DNA of 35,243 bases from CAZQFV01 sp964592645 (lineage in GTDB: Bacteria; Chloroflexota; Chloroflexia; DTKN01). The DNA is taken from the NCBI GenBank assembly GCA_964592645.1, contig CAZQFV010000031.1, forward strand, positions 1 through 35,243, read 5' to 3'. The translations under genes and the position numbers were made by a program. Below the pieces are notes generated by a model. The model was not told the origin of the DNA and made no database searches. It worked only from the letters and a program-made list of their open reading frames with translations. Below, one piece after another: positions 31,801 through 35,243 of this stretch. Position 1 is the stretch's first letter, and each line of letters starts with the position of its first letter.

Positions 31801-33000
31801 GTCGTCGCCGGGGAGGGAAGATACGTTGCAAGTTGCAAGTTGCAGGTTCGAGGTGGCAGGTTGCAGGTTCCAGGTTCCAGGTTCGAGCACGGGGAGCTGC
31901 GCGATCTCGACAGCCGTAGTCGGCACAAGGAAACGGATGGTGCCGTCGGCAGCGAGGAGGGCCAGTTCTTTGGTGTAGGTCTCCCCGGGGATAAAGTCGC
32001 CCAGAGCCAGGGCGAGGATGGGGTAGGGGAGGGCGTGGACGGTGAGGGTAGGGGGGGAATCTGAGAACAGGACGGAGAGCTGCCGGTCGCGGCCGTGGAC
32101 CAAGACAAGGTCATTCCCACAGGCGGCGGCAATGTCCATACAGTAGTGGTCGTCCATCTGCCCAACGACGATGGAAGTCGTCGGGGCCGGCAGCGGGATC
32201 ACCTCCGGCTCCCAGCGCAGGGCGCCGGTGGGACCCTCGAAGACGAGCAACTGGGGGCCGCCCCGCTCCTCCACCGCCACCACCAGGTCCTGCAGGCCGT
32301 CGCGCCGGTTGACCTCGCCGGCCGCGAAAGCGGTTACGGCGCCCGGTAGGGGCAGGCCTTGCGCCTGCCCAAAGCCGCCCTGCCCGTCGCCGGGCAGGAG
32401 GTAGAGCGCGCTGCTGCCGCGGGCAGCGGCGACCACATCGCGGTGGCCGTCGTTGTCGAAATCGCCGGCCCCGAGGTGGTTCGGGACGATGGGCAGGGAG
32501 AAGAGGCGGGCCTCGGGCAGGAAGGGCGCGTCCCCCAAAAGGCCGGCCGCCCGGCGAGCGTCGGCCTCGGGGCCATCCGGCCAGAGGTAGTCGAGGCTGC
32601 CGAAATGCAGCGCTACCAGGCCCCCATTCCCCGCGGCGTAGCCGGCGGCCAGGTCGGGCATGCCGTCCTCGTCGAAATCGTCCGCCGTCAGCGCCAGAGG
32701 CTGGGCCGTATCCAACGATTGGACCAGACCGGCCGCGCCCGCGTACGTAGTGGGCACGGCTTCCCCGTCGAGCAGGTTGATCCAGGGGTTGCCGCGGGCG
32801 GCGGCAGAGATCGCCGGGGAGCCGAAGGGAGCAGGAGACGGGGAAAGAGGCCGAAAGGGAGACGCGGAGGCGGGGGGAGCGGAGGATGAGGAAACGGGTG
32901 GAACGGGAGGAGAAGAAGAGGCGGCGCCAGGCGCCGCGGCCAACGGACTCAGGAGGCTCAGGAGCAGCAACAGGCTGGCAATGCGGCAGCCGTTCTTCAT
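25867..33000 (-). CDS. Giant secreted FG-GAP/CSLREA/beta-helix/DUF11/CARDB protein
   Basis: 2377 residues from ATG 33000, chosen for AAAGGAGA just upstream and for the signal peptide (KNGCRIASLLLLLSLLSPLAAAPGA). In order: a Ser/Pro low-complexity linker; FG-GAP/VCBS calcium-binding repeats (about 95-450; DFDEDGMPDL, DFDNDGHRDV); a CSLREA-like segment (about 500-535); a right-handed beta-helix (about 535-870); a DUF11-like domain (about 1000-1110); a long beta-rich middle; propeller-like repeats (about 1650-2000; VALWVHDD, VAVWERS, VVVWLRG); three CARDB domains (about 2045-2360); and the end YLPLVQR. It is probably an exported surface or envelope protein; no enzyme motif is seen. Confidence 0.85.
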   Translation of the reverse strand: MKNGCRIASLLLLLSLLSPLAAAPGAASSSPPVPPVSSSSAPPASASPFRPLSPSPAPFGSPAISAAARGNPWINLLDGEAVPTTYAGAAGLVQSLDTAQPLALTADDFDEDGMPDLAAGYAAGNGGLVALHFGSLDYLWPDGPEADARRAAGLLGDAPFLPEARLFSLPIVPNHLGAGDFDNDGHRDVVAAARGSSALYLLPGDGQGGFGQAQGLPLPGAVTAFAAGEVNRRDGLQDLVVAVEERGGPQLLVFEGPTGALRWEPEVIPLPAPTTSIVVGQMDDHYCMDIAAACGNDLVLVHGRDRQLSVLFSDSPPTLTVHALPYPILALALGDFIPGETYTKELALLAADGTIRFLVPTTAVEIAQLPVLEPGTWNLQPATSNLQLATCNVSSLPGDDLAVLDPANNQVHLVVAIQSGTSPDENGGWNAILRPWSVALDTAGLPAALLPLRLNKDAFGDLVIFQAGLVGPVVAATAPLAVYVVDDEGQDGDRDPSDGICATAAGRCTLLAAAQTANANPGADEVRFNLPFGTHIWRPNGQYVYFSGPVTIDNSGSPRVQIRHGLEFGSGSASSTVRGLLLNGNGGGTGWLEMQGNGNIVEGTWIGVSLDGTAMETAAGNPALLLASSNNLAGGTVPAARNLLVSSSSLYPALQLCRGVENTSRGNFLGTDLYGTTALGAGGLLAGGGYIGCFSPYDNTTIGGTTAAARNVFGARGMSLSGVGHLVQGNFVGTDVNGTTRLGDGTIMLSNRFFVQSPAGSTVGGTAAGAANVIADGVYLDQCEQALIQGNKIGVDVHGEGPLACSVGVQFRESYSCTLGGTAEGAGNTIAHCLYDGVSVFGGSTPSTGIAILGNRIYGNGLPGYWWSDIGIDLNADEYGDVTPNDPCDVDVGANNLQNYPTLLTATVSGGQVTIEGYLDSTPNESFHLEFFANTGCDPSGYGQGRDLLGTLELTTDGDCNAPFVVTYPARGRGIAATATSADGSTSEFSNCIQLPRFKVSEPDRVTFVRPITYTLGVKNTTAAPTAVNVQDPLPAGTVFVPGSLWASQGTPSFDGSRVTWDGTLDPGVVLEVRFQVSTTCDAPELIHNVATVTQQGEIWTLEAETTRVNPVYLDLAAHTPAPPAGAQGLLIDPSPTLSWSGFGKCGTDFAAGDQVAYRVYLKEHGDWQEVGAYPNCDRSIALPAGTLPCGPDGDPHPYTWKVEAVDLQNPCRDPVAQAWGFTTASCRPAVTVKPQYEKYFLTDLELENLYRAEVDWNGPARQGNGEALKQEVRFDLNGVEVVEPGLDWGAAHLYNMGTDFRAGLLGGNNVLRIRAVNTEGYTSRIAVLQPQVFPIPAWATEWPMGGFEIDPASLTVTYRRTLQYPNPPFRARYEVPGWVPYMGKAFFGIMDTYAAVEAEASTDGSGAVTVGGNTGVQLTENAQVLGRLYGRGEVQLGPPAGLDLVGAALGLEITGRIAQEMGVADLIPAVRAAEEWPLVGRLVQWFNERAQVEGAIEPQIQIETRFRDVEDHLRFDSGTGTGKIKLMLTLSLEVFDWLKAAIFGGGEPRVVVQVPAAEPWGYLQEIAIRLFAGLRLTVWRFEGEWERGITCSLPTAGCQSDEGEELLAPTWRLLPRDYAGPGYATFVANTPHAPPLAVPGSGTTETPLVLDVYPLADPALAVRDDGARVALWVHDDVSRPIGQGEEIAAAHWNGAIWVTATLTADAYQDFNPQVNYDAQGDAVAVWERSNTVWFSPTLTITYARSFEIATAAWDHGTGLWSAPLTLTHDSLMDVTPQLARGGDGALLALWRTGEGVDLLGTMTNPLTLTAAWWDGTSWSPPSAALAGLVHVLDVDVAVYSATRAALVLALDGDGDLGTGSDGEVAYATWDGAAWSALTPLTSDAITDSHPALAYDAAGAPVVVWLRGADLVQQVGWTGTPAVVRPASTSGAFLDFDLVGAADGGLALLWQTLGADGADAAYALYDPLHASWGADNALMADTALDESFAPALAADALLLAYQKVAIEFVTLTYDISPTLTITVPHVPQPVQTDLYFLEHAIGHDLAVGAGDVVVSPPNPAPGATALITATIHNAGDLAIAGGVAAFFDGDPGAGGTRIGITQTLPSPFRAATTATVSVAWTVPAGDASHTLYVVADPAGVVFERDETNNVATLATVQPDLAVDWAHSSHTTTTLTLTARVVNAGVTAAAGPFTVAFRAADPYTGTLLGTAAVTSGLPAGDVVTVTVVLTEAAGLAGAGQRFWAVADDGDAVPEADEGNNAGYAALGVLPDLAPDAYDIAGAGPVVVTVRNAGVVPANDITLVVWDGGFSGTVLYSGTVGRIPPGGSAAATFVLPAGTYELWAQADPHHLIPESDEGNNLAIWERTIWHRVYLPLVQR
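31826..31888. repeat. Nine heptanucleotide repeats in frame inside the giant gene
   Basis: Units TTGCAAG, TTGCAAG, TTGCAGG, TTCGAGG, TGGCAGG, TTGCAGG, TTCCAGG, TTCCAGG and TTCGAGC run without gaps. 63 bases equal 21 codons, so the reading frame is kept. They encode a WNLQPATSNLQLATCN-like insert within the FG-GAP region. Confidence 0.9.
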
Positions 33001-33147
33001 CGCGCATCTCCTTTTGAACAACGGACTCCATCCCCGCCCCAGATTCGCTACGAGGCCAGGCGCGTAAGTACGCCGACGGTGCGGCCTGAACAGCCTGCAA
33101 AAAAGGGGGGGCCGGCCGAGCACAAGCCGGGGCTGTCGACCGACTCA

Positions 33148-33176
33148 ATTGTATCACGATCGCCAGGCGAGTGCAA
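33148..33176 (-). promoter_or_regulatory. Promoter of the giant secreted protein gene
   Basis: Minus strand TTGCAC (33171-33176), 17-nt spacer, TACAAT (33148-33153). The leader is about 140 bases. It includes CCGGC/GCCGG followed by C7 and T6 (near 33099-33127), a possible attenuator. Confidence 0.65.
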
Positions 33177-33185
33177 TAGTTGGCG

Positions 33186-33284
33186 GTGTTGGACGAATTG
33201 AGTGAGAAAGCAGGGGGGCGTGGACTGACCACCGAGAAGTTGGAGGAACTGCTCCGCGCCGACGAGATCGCGCTTCGTCTTTGA
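33186..33284 (+). pseudogene. C-terminal remnant of an antitoxin
   Basis: A 32-codon plus frame, VLDELSEKAGGRGLTTEKLEELLRADE..., has a stop just upstream. It has the look of the C-terminal helix of a small antitoxin paired with PIN toxins. Its stop overlaps the start of a PIN-like N terminus. Confidence 0.45.
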
Positions 33285-33312
33285 TACCAATGCGTCGATC
33301 GCGGTCACGCGG
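33268..33312 (+). pseudogene. N-terminal remnant of a PIN-domain toxin
   Basis: The plus frame reads RFVFDTNASIAVTRR. The V-x-D-T-N motif holds the first catalytic Asp of PIN ribonucleases. The sequence then runs into the 3' end of the oppositely oriented antitoxin gene, so only the first strand and helix remain. Confidence 0.5.
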
Positions 33313-33553
33313 CGACCTGCTCCAGCCGCTGCTGTAGCCAAAGGTTGACCGGCGTTTCGACTCTCCCCCGGAGGTGGGCCTGCTTCTCGATGGCTGCCAG
33401 CATCTCCGCCTCGATCGGCACGGCGGCCTCGATACCGAAAACCACGTCGGGGGCATCCGTATCGAACCCGGTAAAGTCGTGCGTGTCCCGGAACTCGCCC
33501 ATCGCGACCAACGAATCGGCCTGGGAAATACTGCTCCGCCTATTTTCGCCCAT
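33305..33553 (-). CDS. BrnA/CopG-like antitoxin
   Basis: 82 residues. MGEFRDTHDFTGFD near the N terminus and the C-terminal ribbon-helix-helix-like EAEMLAAIEKQAHLRGRVETPVNLWLQQRL match the small antitoxins that follow BrnT-type toxins. It would bind DNA and neutralise a cognate toxin. The toxin frame upstream is truncated, so this antitoxin is probably solitary. Its start overlaps the toxin remnant's stop, as in intact pairs. Confidence 0.65.
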   Translation of the reverse strand: MGENRRSSISQADSLVAMGEFRDTHDFTGFDTDAPDVVFGIEAAVPIEAEMLAAIEKQAHLRGRVETPVNLWLQQRLEQVAA

Positions 33554-33698
33554 ATCGTCTTCGCTCCGCCGCGGTCATATCGCGGGCACTGATCACAATG
33601 GCCGTGGACGTGTCGGCCTTGTAGACAAAGAAAACTGCCAGATGCGGATCAGTTTTTCCTCGATTACCGGTGAGCATTCGATTGACGCTGTCGTTCGT
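33540..33698 (-). pseudogene. Truncated BrnT-like toxin remnant
   Basis: The minus frame contains LAVFFVYKADTSTAIVISARDMTAAERRRY and stops at 33540, overlapping the antitoxin ATG. The strand followed by VISARDMTxAERRRY is the C-terminal pattern of BrnT and related RelE-fold toxins. A stop codon at 33699-33701 cuts the frame; the first ATG inside is at 33677. The N-terminal half of the toxin is missing. Confidence 0.5.
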
Positions 33699-33710
33699 CT
33701 ATGATATACT
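33682..33710 (+). promoter_or_regulatory. Promoter of the AbiEii-like cassette
   Basis: TTGACG (33682-33687), 17-nt spacer, TATACT (33705-33710), followed by GTCAAA. Confidence 0.65.
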
Positions 33711-33776
33711 GTCAAACAACGGGGCATGTACTTGATACCGGGCACGTGGTTCTCTTTGGTGAGGCATGGTTGCGCA

Positions 33777-33998
33777 ATGTACCACCGTCATCTCACCCAT
33801 CAACGGTTAACCCTGGCGGCCATCGACGACCTGATCGCGCGTGGGAAGCGGCGGGATTGGGTCCGGCTGCGCCGGGCGGCGCTAGCCGACCGGGCCGTGC
33901 TGGAAAAGGTGCTGCGGGTATGTCAGGCGCACGTCGCCGATCCCTACGCCCAGCGCTATCATTTCTGGAAATACTATGCCGAACGACACCTGGCCTGA
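33777..33998 (+). CDS. Small basic protein preceding an AbiEii-like nucleotidyltransferase
   Basis: 73 residues from ATG 33777 (MYHRHLTHQRLTLAAIDDLIARG...). It is helical, rich in Arg and His, and ends PYAQRYHFWKYYAERHLA. An upstream ATG at 33726 is less likely. It overlaps the nucleotidyltransferase gene by 23 bases, which suggests coupled translation and a role as partner or antitoxin. I know no characterised family. Confidence 0.6.
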   Translation: MYHRHLTHQRLTLAAIDDLIARGKRRDWVRLRRAALADRAVLEKVLRVCQAHVADPYAQRYHFWKYYAERHLA

Positions 33999-34665
33999 TT
34001 GGGAGCAAGTGTTGGCCGCGGCTGCTCACCTCCAGCGCATCCTGCCGGAGGCCGTCCTCGTCGGCGGCAGCGCCGCGGCAGTGTACGCACAGCATCGCCT
34101 GTCCACCGACGCCGACCACGTGCTGACCGATCTCCGGCAGCACTTTGACCAGGTACTGGCCGAGTTGGAGGCAGTGGCCGGCTGGAAAACCGCCCGCATC
34201 ACACGTCCCGTGCAGATTCTGGGCAGCCTGGACGGGATCGAAACCGGGGTGCGGCAGCTAATCCGCGAGGAGCCGCTCGAAACGACCCAGATTGAGTACC
34301 AGGGTGAGAAGATCACCCTCCCCACTGACGCCGAAATGCTCCGGATCAAGGGCGTGCTGATCCTGCAGCGGAACGCCACCCGCGACTATCTCGATTTCGT
34401 CGCCCTGGCGGACCACCTGGGCCCCGAAAAACTGTTGGCTGCCCTGCGGCCTTTCGACCGGCTCTATCCGCAGCCCAACGAGGAGTCGGCTTTGCAGCAG
34501 CTGCAGATTCAGCTCGCCAATCCGCTGCCCTACGACCTCGAGGAAATGAACCTGGCCGAGTACAAGAATCTTGACTCGCGCTGGTGTGATTGGCAGACCG
34601 TCAAGAAAGCGTGTGCTGATGCTGCCACCTTGATCTTTGATCGCATCGTTGGGCTGGAGGATTGA
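33976..34665 (+). CDS. AbiEii-like nucleotidyltransferase, putative toxin
   Basis: 229 residues. The nucleotidyltransferase signature is clear: VLVGGSAAAVYAQHRLSTDADHVLTDL (GGS followed by D-x-D), as in AbiEii/AbiGii-type (DUF1814-like) proteins. Known members are toxins of abortive-infection TA systems that modify tRNA acceptor ends. A central ILQRNATRDYLDFVALADHLG helix and a Leu/Asp-rich C terminus follow. The usual AbiEi partner is absent; the overlapping 73-residue protein takes its position. Confidence 0.7.
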   Translation: MPNDTWPDWEQVLAAAAHLQRILPEAVLVGGSAAAVYAQHRLSTDADHVLTDLRQHFDQVLAELEAVAGWKTARITRPVQILGSLDGIETGVRQLIREEPLETTQIEYQGEKITLPTDAEMLRIKGVLILQRNATRDYLDFVALADHLGPEKLLAALRPFDRLYPQPNEESALQQLQIQLANPLPYDLEEMNLAEYKNLDSRWCDWQTVKKACADAATLIFDRIVGLED

Positions 34666-34728
34666 AGGGAAAAGGCAAGTCCCTAGCACCGACGCCCGGC
34701 CCTCCAAGCGAGGCCGGCCGCATCTTTG

Positions 34729-34774
34729 AGGCGACGACGGGATTCGAACCCGTGGTCGGGATTTTGCAGACCCC
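34729..34774 (-). pseudogene. 3' half of tRNA-Cys (possible attachment-site scar)
   Basis: Minus strand: anticodon arm GGGGT-CTGCAAA-ATCCC (anticodon GCA at 34765-34767), variable loop GACC, T arm ACGGG-TTCGAAT-CCCGT, acceptor strand CGTCGCC and discriminator T. The 5' half (GGCGACG..., D arm) is absent upstream. A tRNA 3' half without its 5' half is typical of integration sites of mobile elements. The rest of 34666-34843 shows nothing I can name. Confidence 0.7.
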
Positions 34775-34843
34775 GGGCGCAGGGCGAAACCCCCCGACGA
34801 AGGGGAGAGAAACCCCAACCGGATTGCGCAGACTATCCTGTAC

Positions 34844-35243
34844 ATGCTCTGGGAGCTCCAATTCGCCGTCGGTCGTTTTTCCCTGCTCCTCAGCGACGGC
34901 ACGGTGTACTTTCGGCCCGATTGGCCCGACCGGGTCATGGTGGCAGGGTTCGTATGGGTGTCGGTGGTTTTCCTGCGCCAGGCGGCCCGCGCGGACCTGG
35001 CCCCGCGGCCGGCCTCCTGGCCGGGCCGGCTGTGGCGGCCGCAGTCCCCGGGCGCGCGGACGGCCCGCGCCTTTGCCCTGGTCTACCTGCTGCCCGTGGG
35101 ACTGAGCCTCACCAACACCCTGCTCACCGCCCAGACCATCTCGGCCAACTTCCGCCAAATGGTCCTCTCCCTGGGCCTCCTCGCGACCCTGGCCCTCTTT
35201 GCCCTGATCTACCTGAACTCGCTGCCGGAGACGACGACCTTTA
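34844..35243 (+). CDS. Membrane protein N terminus, possibly a sensor (cut by window edge)
   Basis: At least 133 codons from ATG 34844, open to the right edge. Three probable membrane helices: about 34-50 (VMVAGFVWVSVVFL), 84-105 (AFALVYLLPVGLSLTNTLL) and 112-130 (MVLSLGLLATLALFALIYL). The helix pattern followed by LNSLPETTTF recalls N-terminal membrane modules of sensor kinases or cyclases in Chloroflexota. No catalytic part is visible. No ribosome site precedes the ATG, so the true start may differ. Confidence 0.55.
   Translation, partial: MLWELQFAVGRFSLLLSDGTVYFRPDWPDRVMVAGFVWVSVVFLRQAARADLAPRPASWPGRLWRPQSPGARTARAFALVYLLPVGLSLTNTLLTAQTISANFRQMVLSLGLLATLALFALIYLNSLPETTTF

Noticed and set aside
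34601..35158. 185-codon open frame on the minus strand
   Set aside because: It runs across the tRNA-Cys fragment and is antisense to the membrane protein frame that continues past the right edge.
1..35243. CRISPR arrays, integrase or transposase genes, rRNA genes
   Set aside because: None seen: no regularly spaced direct repeats of CRISPR type, no transposase or integrase motif in any credible frame, no rRNA-like sequence.

Overview
The window is about 35 kb of GC-rich DNA. It most probably comes from a member of the Chloroflexota (Anaerolineae/Caldilineae-like). That assignment is inference from three things: the order tig-clpP-clpX-regulator-smc followed by a RodZ-like protein, a very large secreted FG-GAP/CARDB protein ending in a YLPLVQR tail, and heptanucleotide simple repeats of a kind I associate with these genomes. 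I could run no database search. Promoters are easy to read: many are TTGxxx-17-TAtaAT.

Layout. Positions 59-11707 (minus) hold a housekeeping block. In transcription order it is trigger factor, ClpP, ClpX, an OmpR-type regulator, SMC, a membrane protein with a degenerate PP2C-like domain, a RodZ-like protein and a nitrilase-family hydrolase. Positions 11925-12650 (minus) encode a DUF2807-type lipoprotein. rsmG (plus, apparently leaderless) and glmU (minus) follow. A 39-codon remnant of an ABC exporter operon and a MoaD/ThiS-like gene come next. The MoaD-like gene converges on a tungsten/molybdenum aldehyde ferredoxin oxidoreductase (AOR) gene, and a perfect 48-bp palindrome separates the two. 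The AOR leader carries a structure that looks like a Moco/tungsten-cofactor riboswitch with a terminator.

Positions 17990-21796 (plus) form an operon of a second orphan response regulator, recO, a purine nucleoside phosphorylase, rpiB and an amidinotransferase-fold enzyme. Next is a DsbA-VKOR fusion gene interrupted by one in-frame UGA, exactly at the first residue of the DsbA CxxC motif. A SECIS-like hairpin follows the UGA, so I read it as a selenoprotein. tRNA-Pro, a 2[4Fe-4S] ferredoxin and a tRNA-fMet/tRNA-Met pair follow.

From about 24 kb the window is accessory. It has a pRiA4b ORF-3-like protein, the 2377-residue secreted protein, a cluster of decayed toxin-antitoxin pieces, an AbiEii-like nucleotidyltransferase with a small partner, a 3' fragment of tRNA-Cys, and the start of a membrane protein that runs off the right edge.

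How the parts fit. The 14.9-23.6 kb stretch points to anaerobic or low-potential redox metabolism: a tungsten/Mo enzyme under cofactor control, a ferredoxin, and a membrane disulfide-forming system that appears to use selenocysteine. The points most worth testing are the UGA in the DsbA-VKOR gene, the AOR riboswitch, the Asp-to-Asn change in the ClpP triad, and the frameshifted tandem duplication at the end of tig.
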